The notes under the pieces: model-generated | The model's database searches: none | The model's input: only the letters and a program-made list of their open reading frames with translations | Told to the model about the DNA's origin: nothing | Position numbers and translations under genes: made by a program | Shown: positions 1 through 6,387 of the stretch, one piece after another | Layout of the letters: the number at the start of each line of letters is the position of its first letter | How positions within the stretch are numbered: position 1 is the first letter of the stretch | NCBI GenBank assembly: GCA_046757205.1 | Contig: JBHHXR010000067.1 | Span: forward strand, 1-14,630 | Direction of reading: 5' to 3' | Source of the DNA: JBHHXR01 sp046757205 | Lineage (GTDB): Bacteria > Pseudomonadota > Alphaproteobacteria > Rhodobacterales > Rhodobacteraceae | Length of the DNA stretch: 14,630 bases

Positions 1-825
1 GACGACATAGGTCGCCGGCACGCTGTTGGAGCCTTCCTGGAGGCCGAATTTCTCCATCAGCGCCTTGGTGTCCTTGAGCATGCCCATCGAGCCGCAGATC
101 ATCGCCCGGTCTTCCGCCGGGGAAATCCGCGGCATCCCGAGATCGCGAAACAACGAGCCGTTTTCCATCGCCACGGTGATGCGGTCGCGGCGGGGGTAGT
201 CCTCGCGCGTCACGGTGGTGTAATGGATCAGGTTCTTGGCGGCGAACTCGCCGACCAGCGGGTCGTCGCGGATTTCCCCGACCAGGTCGAGCCCGTACTT
301 CAGTTCCGCCACTTCCCGGCAGGTATGGGTCAGGATGACGGTTTCGAACTTCTCGTAGGTCTCCGGGTCGCGGATCAGCGACGCGAACGGCGCGATGCCG
401 GTGCCGGTGGAAAACATGTAGAGCCGCTTGCCCGGCAGAAGGGCGTCATTGACCAGCGTGCCCGTCGGCTTCTTGCGCATCAGAATCGTATCGCCTTCGC
501 GGATCTTCTGAAGGTGTTCGGTCAGCGGCCCGTTCGGAACCTTGATCGAGAAGAACTCCAGTTCGTCGTCCCAGGCCGGACTGGCGATCGAATAGGCGCG
601 GAACACCGGTTTCAGCGCATTCGGCAGGCCGATCATGACGAATTCGCCGGAACGGAAGCGGAAGCTGGCGGGCCGTGTCATGCGGAACCGGAACAGCCGC
701 TCCGTGTAATGCCGCACATGTGTCACGGTTTCAGCGTAAACGCCGGCCGGAACCGGGAATTCGCCGGGAACACCGGCGACTATGGGGGCGCCGCCCGCCA
801 CCGGAACAAGGCCTGACTGATCCAA
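1..825 (-). CDS. fpr: Ferredoxin/flavodoxin-NADP+ reductase, C-terminus cut by window edge
   Basis: Cytoplasmic FAD enzyme that moves electrons between NADPH and ferredoxin or flavodoxin. 275 codons are open to the left edge. Visible motifs: FAD-binding RAYSIAS at residues 76-82, the NADP-domain GTGIAPF at 141-147, and ICGSMGM at 243-249. The sequence up to the edge matches the Rhodobacter-type bacterial subclass I FPR family, which ends in about six more residues (an aromatic-containing AFVG-like tail), so almost all of the protein is present. The start is chosen as TTG at 825-823 because AGGAG lies 7 bases upstream (837-833) and no in-frame ATG is available before the conserved core. Residues 1-28 form a Val/Pro/Ala-rich leader slightly longer than I remember for relatives; a start within it cannot be excluded. 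The gene lies downstream of the small Lrp-domain gene with a 131-base gap containing its own likely promoter. Confidence 0.93.
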   Translation of the reverse strand, partial: MDQSGLVPVAGGAPIVAGVPGEFPVPAGVYAETVTHVRHYTERLFRFRMTRPASFRFRSGEFVMIGLPNALKPVFRAYSIASPAWDDELEFFSIKVPNGPLTEHLQKIREGDTILMRKKPTGTLVNDALLPGKRLYMFSTGTGIAPFASLIRDPETYEKFETVILTHTCREVAELKYGLDLVGEIRDDPLVGEFAAKNLIHYTTVTREDYPRRDRITVAMENGSLFRDLGMPRISPAEDRAMICGSMGMLKDTKALMEKFGLQEGSNSVPATYVV

Positions 826-851
826 GAGTTGTCTCCTCGCAAATCGTCGTT

Positions 852-880
852 CGTATACAAACAATAATTGTGGCGGGCAA
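852..880 (-). promoter_or_regulatory. Candidate sigma-70-like promoter of fpr
   Basis: Read on the minus strand, TTGCCC (880-875) and TATACG (857-852) are separated by exactly 17 bases. Each matches the sigma-70 consensus at 4 of 6 positions. Transcription would start near 845, about 20 bases before the TTG start codon, leaving a short leader with the AGGAG ribosome site. Found by eye only; high-GC genomes give chance matches, though this block is locally AT-rich. Confidence 0.45.
861..871. promoter_or_regulatory. Perfect 5-1-5 palindrome in the fpr promoter spacer
   Basis: ACAAT-A-ATTGT is a perfect inverted repeat lying entirely between the -35 and -10 elements proposed for fpr. Its position would suit a regulator of fpr, perhaps one answering to oxidative or iron state, but the regulator is unknown and an 11-base AT-rich palindrome could arise by chance. 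Confidence 0.3.
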
Positions 881-954
881 GGCGTCCGGCCTGCGGCGCA
901 GCACACATATCGGGGCGCGGCGCCAGCCCTTCAACCGCCCGAAGCAACGGACAT

Positions 955-1191
955 TCAGAAGGCCTTGAAGGTCAGCGTCGTGAGGGACCTGGCGATGCCG
1001 TCGATATCGAGGATCCGGTCATTGACGAATTTTCCGATATCCTCTTCCTCGGGCACGTAGATTTTCATCAACAGGTCGTAGTCGCCGCTGGTCGAGTACA
1101 TTTCGGATACGATTTCGCGGTCGTATATCTCGTCAGCCACCCGGTAGGTCTTTCCCGGATGGCAGCGCAACTGCACGAAGACGCAATGCAT
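955..1191 (-). CDS. Stand-alone Lrp/AsnC ligand-binding (RAM) domain protein
   Basis: 78-residue protein consisting only of the alpha/beta effector-binding and oligomerisation domain found at the C-terminus of Lrp/AsnC regulators. The family hallmark S-G-D-Y-D-L-L is at residues 35-41, and the beta-alpha-beta-beta-alpha-beta order is as expected. There is no helix-turn-helix and no room for one: ATG at 1191-1189 follows an AAAGGAG ribosome site with 7-base spacing, and the frame upstream to 1248 shows no domain. Such short proteins are known in many bacteria and archaea; they may bind amino acids or join full-length Lrp partners. It is transcribed in the same direction as fpr; a shared transcript is possible but the gap argues for separate promoters. 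The 146 bases upstream (1192-1337) separate it from the ABC ATPase gene; I see no convincing terminator there. Confidence 0.85.
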   Translation of the reverse strand: MHCVFVQLRCHPGKTYRVADEIYDREIVSEMYSTSGDYDLLMKIYVPEEEDIGKFVNDRILDIDGIARSLTTLTFKAF

Positions 1192-1337
1192 CGGCGCACT
1201 CCTTTTGTTGTGGGCGCTGAAAACCCCCGCCTCAGTCCGATTTATCAAGTCTTACGACGGGTTTGCCGCAGGAACAACCGTGGCAAATGACGCGCAGGCC
1301 GCGGTCCGGCGCGCGCGGGCAATGGGTGGGCCGGCGG

Positions 1338-2399
1338 TCAGCGCAGACGCTTCTCGGTGCCCGTATCGAAGAACATCGCCGCCTCGCCGGCGAAGGAAAC
1401 ACCGACATTTCCTTCCGGCAACTCATCCAGTTCGTCATGCGCCTCGACGATAAGCCGCTCGCCGGTGGGAGCAACGATGTAAACGTAGGAAACACCGCCC
1501 AACCGCTCGGTCAGGTCGACCTTCAGCTTTCCGGCGCCCGGATCGACGGACAGATCCAGTGGGCGAATGCCTACGGTGACGTCCGCGCCGGCGGGCGGCA
1601 GGGCGACGCCGGTTTCAATCGCCATGTTCCCCAGCGCCGGAACGACGACCTTACCCCCGGCCGCTTTTCCCACCATGAAATTCATCGCCGGCGAACCGAT
1701 GAAACCCGCGACGAACTTGTTGTCCGGGTCCTTGTAGAGCTGCAGGGGAGAGCCAACCTGCTCGATGGTCCCGGCGCGCAGCACGACGATCTTGTCGGCC
1801 AGGGTCATCGCCTCCACCTGGTCGTGCGTCACGTAGATCATGGTGGCGCCGATTTCCTTGTGAAGCCGCGCGATTTCCACCCGCATTTCCACCCGCAGCT
1901 CGGCGTCGAGGTTGGAAAGCGGCTCGTCGAACAGGAACACCTCCGGCCCGCGCACGATGGCGCGTCCGATGGCCACCCGCTGCCTCTGTCCGCCGGACAG
2001 CGCCTTGGGCTTGCGCCTCAGATATGGTTCCAGCTTGAGGATGCCGGCGGCCTCGGCCACCTTCCGCGCGGTCTCCTGCCTTGGCACGCCGTTCATCTTG
2101 AGCCCGAAGCCCATGTTTTCCTCTACCGTCATGTGCGGGTAAAGCGCGTAGGTCTGAAAAACCATGGCAACGCCCCTGTCGGCAGGTTCGGCGTCGGTGA
2201 CGTCGCGTTTGCCGATGACGATCCTGCCTTCGGTGGTGTCCTCCAGCCCGGCGACCATGCGCAGCAGCGTCGACTTGCCGCAACCCGACGGGCCGACGAA
2301 CACGCAAAACTCACCGTCCTCGATCTGCAGGTCGACGCCGTGGATTACCTGAACCGTGTCGTACCTCTTGGTAACGTTCGACAGTGTGACACCTGACAT
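1338..2399 (-). CDS. Sugar ABC transporter ATP-binding protein (MalK/UgpC type, CUT1)
   Basis: Cytoplasmic ATPase that should power the permease pair encoded on the other strand. 353 residues, the usual size for CUT1 ATPases. Walker A GPSGCGKST at 36-44, Q-loop Gln82, ABC signature LSGGQ at 134-138, Walker B with FDEP at 157-160, D-loop SNLD at 162-165, switch His192, followed by a C-terminal TOBE/OB-fold regulatory region from about residue 235. Start is ATG at 2399-2397: a GGGAG ribosome site sits just upstream and the protein then begins exactly at the conserved ABC domain; the frame stays open 20 codons further up but that part overlaps the end of the IclR gene and lacks family similarity. 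It follows the IclR gene by 25 bases, so the two form an operon diverging from the binding-protein operon. One shared ATPase per CUT1 transporter is normal. Confidence 0.95.
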   Translation of the reverse strand: MSGVTLSNVTKRYDTVQVIHGVDLQIEDGEFCVFVGPSGCGKSTLLRMVAGLEDTTEGRIVIGKRDVTDAEPADRGVAMVFQTYALYPHMTVEENMGFGLKMNGVPRQETARKVAEAAGILKLEPYLRRKPKALSGGQRQRVAIGRAIVRGPEVFLFDEPLSNLDAELRVEMRVEIARLHKEIGATMIYVTHDQVEAMTLADKIVVLRAGTIEQVGSPLQLYKDPDNKFVAGFIGSPAMNFMVGKAAGGKVVVPALGNMAIETGVALPPAGADVTVGIRPLDLSVDPGAGKLKVDLTERLGGVSYVYIVAPTGERLIVEAHDELDELPEGNVGVSFAGEAAMFFDTGTEKRLR

Positions 2400-2424
2400 G
2401 TTGGGCTCCCTGCTTTCCCGGCTT

Positions 2425-3210
2425 CTACTTGCGATCCGGAAAGATCCACGATTCGGCATCGCCGGCGATAAGCCTGGCTGTGGCCGTAAGCTCCGGCTTC
2501 AACTTTTTCAGGTCGTCCAGCGAATAGCTTCGGGTTGAACTTGTGACCGAAAGCCCGCCCAGCACACGGCCGTTCTGCGCCAGAATGGGAGCGGCGATGC
2601 AGATGATGTGCGGCTCGTGCTCTTCGCGGTCGAAGGCAATGCCGGCCTTGCGTATCTCCTGCAACTCGGCCTTCAGCGCTTCGGCCGAGGTGATCGTGTT
2701 TGCGGTATAGCGGTGAAATGCCTGCTGCTTGATCGCGCGGTCGCGCTGCGGGCCGTCCAGAAATGCCAGCATGGCCTTGCCGACACCGGTGCAGTAGCTC
2801 GGGCCGACCTTTCCGGCCTGCGAAAACATCTCTACGGGCGATACGGCGTTGCGCTTGTCGACGTAGAGCACCTGGCCGTTGTCGAGCATCGCCAGATGCA
2901 CCGTCTGGCCGATCTTCTTCGACAGCGCGTCGATATGCGGACGCGCCACCGGCGCCAGCGAGCTTTGCTGCCACGCGGCATGGGCGAGACGCACGAGATG
3001 CACCCCCAGCGCGTATACCTGCCGGTCGTGGTCGTAACTCAGCATGCCCTGATTCGTCAGAGTTTGCAGAAACCGGTAGAGCGTCGCCTTCGGGAAGTGA
3101 AGGTTCTCCAGCAGTTCGGTGAACCGGACGGGGCGGCCGATGGCCGCAACTTCGTCCAATATGGCCAGTGCCTTACCTACGGTTCCGCGGCTGGCGTTCA
3201 GTTGATCCAT
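2425..3210 (-). CDS. IclR-family transcriptional regulator of the galactoside locus
   Basis: DNA-binding regulator of 261 residues, within the usual IclR range of about 250-280. An N-terminal winged helix-turn-helix occupies roughly residues 9-70 (recognition region around F-P-K-A-T-L-Y-R at 39-46), followed by the GAF-like effector domain at about 85-250, including the typical C-T-G-V-G-K-A segment at 140-146. The ATG at 3210-3208 is preferred because GGAG lies 8 bases upstream (3222-3219) and the HTH begins close behind. An in-frame ATG (3231) and a TTG (3261-3259) upstream have poorer ribosome sites, and the TTG coincides with the -35 element of the divergent promoter. It is cotranscribed with the ATPase gene and faces the binding-protein gene. 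IclR proteins may repress or activate; repeats over the divergent promoter suggest local control. The inducer is not visible; galactose, a galactoside or a pathway acid is inferred from the neighbours. Confidence 0.92.
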   Translation of the reverse strand: MDQLNASRGTVGKALAILDEVAAIGRPVRFTELLENLHFPKATLYRFLQTLTNQGMLSYDHDRQVYALGVHLVRLAHAAWQQSSLAPVARPHIDALSKKIGQTVHLAMLDNGQVLYVDKRNAVSPVEMFSQAGKVGPSYCTGVGKAMLAFLDGPQRDRAIKQQAFHRYTANTITSAEALKAELQEIRKAGIAFDREEHEPHIICIAAPILAQNGRVLGGLSVTSSTRSYSLDDLKKLKPELTATARLIAGDAESWIFPDRK

Positions 3211-3218
3211 GTGTCCGG

Positions 3219-3222
3219 CTCC
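3219..3222 (-). promoter_or_regulatory. Ribosome-binding site deciding the IclR start
   Basis: GGAG with 8-base spacing to the ATG at 3210. The alternative in-frame starts at 3231 (ATG) and 3261 (TTG) lack a comparable site. Confidence 0.5.
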
Positions 3223-3254
3223 GGAAACCATCGGGCCACGGCCCGTCGCGAGTG

Positions 3255-3283
3255 TTGACAAGCCTAGGTAACGCGCCCATAGT
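3255..3283 (+). promoter_or_regulatory. Candidate promoter of the galactoside operon
   Basis: Perfect -35 TTGACA (3255-3260), 17-base spacer, and -10 CATAGT (3278-3283; 4 of 6 matches). Transcription would begin near 3290, giving a leader of about 48 bases with a purine-rich GGAGAGGAAG ribosome site before the ATG at 3338. The promoter sits in the divergent gap between the IclR and binding-protein genes. Confidence 0.6.
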
Positions 3284-3319
3284 TTTCAATAAATAAAACT
3301 CAGTTTCACTATTTGGAAC
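3281..3319. promoter_or_regulatory. Nested inverted repeats, likely IclR-family operator
   Basis: Three related elements lie together. AGTTTT (3281-3286) and AAAACT (3295-3300) form a perfect 6-8-6 inverted repeat. AAACT (3296-3300), one base, then AGTTT (3302-3306) is a perfect 5-1-5 palindrome. GTTTC (3303-3307) and GGAAC (3315-3319) form a 5-7-5 repeat with one mismatch. All are versions of an A/G-TTT half-site. The block overlaps the -10 element and the predicted transcription start, where bound protein would block RNA polymerase. Assignment to the adjacent IclR protein is by position and by the AT-rich, palindromic style of known IclR-family sites. Confidence 0.55.
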
Positions 3320-3337
3320 CAACTGGAGAGGAAGTCA

Positions 3338-4576
3338 ATGCCAAATCTCATCCACAAGAGCATCGCCGTCCTGGCGGCGAGCGCCGCGCTGAGCTGGTCG
3401 GCCTATGCCGGAGAGCTGGTGATAAACACCGACACGTCGGACCCGGCGCCAAAGGCGGCGTTTCAGGCCCTGATCGACGGGTTCGAGGCAGAGAATCCCG
3501 ACATCAAGGTGAAATGGAACCTGTTCGACCACGAAGGTTACAAGACCTCGATCCGCAACTTCCTGACCGCCGACGCCCCGGACCTTGCCAACTGGTACGC
3601 CGGCAACCGCATGCTGCCCTATGTCAAGGCCGGTCTGTTTGCGCCGGTGGACGATGTCTGGGAAGAGAACGGCCTGAACGACAGCCTGGCCTCCGCCGCC
3701 GCCTCGATGACCATAGACGGCAAGAAATGGGGCGTTCCCTACACCTACTATCAGTGGGGCGTGTATTACCGTAAGGACATCTTCGACAAATACGGCATAT
3801 CTCCGCCCAAGACCTGGGACGAGTTTCTTGCCGCCGGCAAGACGCTCAGCGACAACGGTATCACCCCGATCACCATCGGCACCAAGTATCTGTGGACCGC
3901 CGCCGGGGTGTTTGATTACCTCAATCTCCGCACCAACGGCTACCAGTTCCACATGGACCTGACCCAGGGCAAGATTCCCTGGACCGACGAGCGGGTGCGC
4001 AAGACAATGGCGCACTGGAAAGAGATGCTCGACGCCGGCTTCTTCATCGACAACCACGCCGCCTATTCCTGGCAGGAAGCGCTGGCGCCGATGGTGCAGG
4101 GCAAGGCCGCGATGTACGTCATGGGCAATTTCGCCGTGGCGCCCCTGCGCGAGGCGGGCCTGACGGACGATCAGCTCGGCTTCTTCCAGTTTCCGGCCAT
4201 CGAGCCGGGCGTGCCGCTGGCCGAAGACGCTCCGACCGACACCATCCACATTCCGGCCAACGCCAAGAACAAGGAGGACGCCAAGAAGTTCCTGGCCTAC
4301 CTGGCGCGCGCCGACGTGCAGACCAAGATCAATGAAACCCTTGGCCAGTTGCCGATCAACAAGGATTCCAAGGTCGGCGACGACAAGTTCCTTCAGGCCG
4401 GCGCAACCATGCTGGGAGGCACCACCGCCGGTATCGCGCAGTTCTTCGACCGCGACGCCCCGGCCGAGATGGCCAAGGCCGGCATGGAGGGTTTTCAGGA
4501 ATTCATGGTCAAGCCGGAACGTCTGGACGCCATCCTGACGCGGCTCGAAAAAGTCCGCGCCCGCTTTTACAAGTGA
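3338..4576 (+). CDS. Periplasmic sugar-binding protein of a CUT1 ABC transporter
   Basis: Family 1 (MalE-like) extracellular solute-binding protein of 412 residues that would capture the galactoside in the periplasm and deliver it to the permease pair. The N-terminus has a Sec signal peptide: one Lys, a hydrophobic Ala/Leu-rich core at about 8-20, and an A-Y-A cleavage site before Gly25. The mature protein has the typical family pattern, with an early segment on fluctuating targets (P-D-L-A-N-W at about 86-91), a W-G-V-P-Y hinge motif near 130, and the G-K-A-A-M-Y-V-M-G segment near 255. It has no lipobox, so it is soluble rather than a lipoprotein. ATG at 3338 follows a GGAGAGGAAG ribosome site. 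It is the first gene of the plus-strand operon. Substrate specificity cannot be read from the sequence; alpha- and/or beta-galactosides are inferred from the downstream enzymes. Confidence 0.93.
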   Translation: MPNLIHKSIAVLAASAALSWSAYAGELVINTDTSDPAPKAAFQALIDGFEAENPDIKVKWNLFDHEGYKTSIRNFLTADAPDLANWYAGNRMLPYVKAGLFAPVDDVWEENGLNDSLASAAASMTIDGKKWGVPYTYYQWGVYYRKDIFDKYGISPPKTWDEFLAAGKTLSDNGITPITIGTKYLWTAAGVFDYLNLRTNGYQFHMDLTQGKIPWTDERVRKTMAHWKEMLDAGFFIDNHAAYSWQEALAPMVQGKAAMYVMGNFAVAPLREAGLTDDQLGFFQFPAIEPGVPLAEDAPTDTIHIPANAKNKEDAKKFLAYLARADVQTKINETLGQLPINKDSKVGDDKFLQAGATMLGGTTAGIAQFFDRDAPAEMAKAGMEGFQEFMVKPERLDAILTRLEKVRARFYK

Positions 4577-4584
4577 CGGACACA

Positions 4585-4611
4585 GCACCCGGCGCCGCGC
4601 GCGCCGGGTGC
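4585..4611 (+). terminator. Perfect 11-bp hairpin between binding-protein and permease genes
   Basis: GCACCCGGCGC (4585-4595) and GCGCCGGGTGC (4601-4611) pair perfectly around a 5-base loop. It begins 8 bases after the binding-protein stop codon. No T-run follows, so it is not a canonical intrinsic terminator. A stem at this place is known from other binding-protein operons, notably malE-malF, where it stabilises the upstream mRNA and lets the binding protein be made in excess over the membrane parts. That role is inferred here. Confidence 0.75.
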
Positions 4612-4643
4612 CCGACGGATGGCAGCCACCACGGGTTCCGATC

Positions 4644-5531
4644 ATGCGTGCGTTCTGGAAAGCCAACCAACTCCGCCTCGCGCCGTGGCTGTTCCTTGCC
4701 CCGGGGATGATCTTTTTCCTGATCTACGTGATCATGCCGATATTCCAGTCCATGAGCATCTCGCTCTACGACTGGGACGGGTTGGGCGAGAAGAAATACA
4801 TCGGCTTTCAGAACTACGTCGAACTGGTCGACGACGAAGCCTTCTACACGTCGCTGAAAAACAACGTCATCTGGCTGGTTCTGTACCTGCTGGCGGTACC
4901 CGCCGGGCTGTTCGTGGCGCTGTTCCTGAACCAGACCGTGCGCGGCATCCGTATCTACAAGTCTTTGTTCTTTTTTCCCTTTGTCATATCGCAGGTCGTC
5001 GTCGGGCTGGTGTTTTCCTGGTTCTACGACCCGACCAACGGCCTGATGAACGTGTTCATGGGATTTCTCGGTCTCGACCCCATCGCCGTCCTCGCCGACG
5101 AGCGCTACGTGACCTACGGCATCATCGCCGCCGGTCTGTGGCCGCAGACCGCGTATTGCATGATCCTCTACCTGACCGGCCTCAACGCCGTCGACCCCGA
5201 ACAGATCGAGGCCGGGCGGCTCGACAATGCCAGGGGCTGGCGCATGCTCTGGTACGTCATCCTGCCGCAGCTCAAGCCCGCCACTTTCATCGCAATCGTT
5301 GTGACCATCATCGGCGCGCTACGGTCGTTCGACCTTGTATCGATCATGACCGACGGCGGCCCCTGGGGCTCCAGCCGGGTGCTGGCCTTCTACATGTATG
5401 AACAGGCGTTCTCGGAATACGGTTTCCGCATGGGCTACGGCGCGGCGATCGCGGTCGTGCTCTTCCTCATCATGATGGTCTACATCACCGGTTTCCTGAC
5501 CAAGATGTACCGCGACGAGAAGGGGCGCTGA
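4644..5531 (+). CDS. CUT1 sugar ABC transporter permease, MalF/UgpA type
   Basis: Inner-membrane permease of 295 residues with six predicted transmembrane segments at about 16-34, 72-96, 107-127, 157-180, 213-233 and 264-285. The cytoplasmic EAA coupling loop, which docks on the ATPase, is visible as E-A-G-R at 189-192 with I-L-P at 206-208. The start is placed at ATG 4644. An in-frame GTG at 4608 would add 12 residues but lies inside the perfect hairpin arm, which would bury it, and the added residues look unlike a permease N-terminus. The ribosome site of 4644 is weak, which fits lower expression than the binding protein. It is followed by the second permease gene after one base. Confidence 0.93.
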   Translation: MRAFWKANQLRLAPWLFLAPGMIFFLIYVIMPIFQSMSISLYDWDGLGEKKYIGFQNYVELVDDEAFYTSLKNNVIWLVLYLLAVPAGLFVALFLNQTVRGIRIYKSLFFFPFVISQVVVGLVFSWFYDPTNGLMNVFMGFLGLDPIAVLADERYVTYGIIAAGLWPQTAYCMILYLTGLNAVDPEQIEAGRLDNARGWRMLWYVILPQLKPATFIAIVVTIIGALRSFDLVSIMTDGGPWGSSRVLAFYMYEQAFSEYGFRMGYGAAIAVVLFLIMMVYITGFLTKMYRDEKGR

Positions 5532-5532
5532 G

Positions 5533-6381
5533 ATGTTTCCCACACCGATCGAGCGCACCACCGTCCTGACCCGCCGCCTGTACAAGACAGCGCTGCCGGT
5601 TGCCCTGATCTTCTGGCTGCTGCCGCTGATCGCCGTGGCGCTGACCTCCGTGCGTTCCGCCGGCGACATCACGGCGGGAAACTACTGGGGCTGGCCGACC
5701 TCGCTGAACCCGGTGGAGAACTACCGCGCGGTGTTCACAAATTCGCCCATCGGCCAGTACATCCTGAACAGTTTCAAGGTGACGATCCCCACCGTGATCG
5801 GGGCGGTGGCGCTGTCCAGCATGACCGGCTTCGCCCTCGGCATTTACCGGTTCAGATCCAATCTCCTTGTCTTTTTCATTTTCGTGGCGGGAAATTTCGT
5901 GCCCTTCCAGATCCTCATGGTGCCGGTGCGCGATCTGACGCTGCAACTGGGGGTTTACAACACCACTACCGGGCTGGTGCTGTTCCACGTCGCCTTCCAG
6001 ACCGGGTTCTGCACGCTCTTCATGCGCAATTTCATCAGGGCGCTGCCGTTCGAGCTGATCGAGGCGGCCCGCGTCGAGGGCGTCTCGGAAATCCGCATTT
6101 TCTGGTATGTCGTGCTGCCGCTGATGAAACCGGCACTGGCGGCGCTGGCGGTGCTGATCTTCACCTTCATCTGGAACGACTACTTCTGGGCCACCGTGTT
6201 GACCCAGGGTGCGGAATCGCAGCCGGTGACGGCGGGACTCTACACGCTCAACGGCCAGTGGGTGGCGGCATGGCACCTGGTGTCCGCCGGCTCCATCGTG
6301 GCTGCCCTGCCGCCGGTCCTGATGTTTTTCCTGATGCAGAAACACTTCATCGCCGGTCTGACGCTGGGTGCGGTAAAGTAG
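5533..6381 (+). CDS. CUT1 sugar ABC transporter permease, MalG/UgpE type
   Basis: Second inner-membrane subunit, 282 residues, forming the channel with the preceding permease. Hydrophobic segments are at about 19-39, 78-102, 110-131, 144-166, 199-217 and 248-268. The EAA loop is classical: E-A-A-R at 177-180 and L-P at 195-196, followed by M-K-P. ATG at 5533 begins one base after the upstream TGA, and AAGGGG lies 8 bases ahead, inside the end of the first permease gene. The arrangement binding protein, two permeases, then enzymes is typical of CUT1 sugar operons; the ATPase partner is most likely the divergent gene at 1338-2399. Confidence 0.94.
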   Translation: MFPTPIERTTVLTRRLYKTALPVALIFWLLPLIAVALTSVRSAGDITAGNYWGWPTSLNPVENYRAVFTNSPIGQYILNSFKVTIPTVIGAVALSSMTGFALGIYRFRSNLLVFFIFVAGNFVPFQILMVPVRDLTLQLGVYNTTTGLVLFHVAFQTGFCTLFMRNFIRALPFELIEAARVEGVSEIRIFWYVVLPLMKPALAALAVLIFTFIWNDYFWATVLTQGAESQPVTAGLYTLNGQWVAAWHLVSAGSIVAALPPVLMFFLMQKHFIAGLTLGAVK

Positions 6382-6387
6382 AGTGAA

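Noticed and set aside
223..816. Plus-strand open frame of 197 codons at the left end
   Set aside because: It is antisense to fpr, whose FAD and NADP motifs are clear on the minus strand.
1192..1337. Possible terminator or promoter in the gap between the ATPase and Lrp-domain genes
   Set aside because: Only short GC-rich self-complementary pieces are seen, with no clean stem or well-spaced promoter; nothing there is firm enough to annotate.
3211..3261. Longer IclR forms starting at 3231 (ATG) or 3261 (TTG)
   Set aside because: Ribosome sites are poor, the TTG coincides with the divergent -35 element, and the added residues precede the conserved HTH domain without family similarity.
4585..4611. 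Intrinsic terminator ending the operon after the binding-protein gene
   Set aside because: The stem is perfect but no T-run follows, and the permeases that the binding protein needs lie directly downstream; a stability or attenuation role fits better.
4608..4643. GTG start at 4608 for the first permease
   Set aside because: It lies in the 3' arm of the perfect hairpin and adds residues without permease character; ATG 4644 is preferred.
3335..4666. Minus-strand open frame of 443 codons opposite the binding-protein gene
   Set aside because: No recognisable domain and biased composition; the plus strand encodes an unmistakable solute-binding protein with signal peptide.
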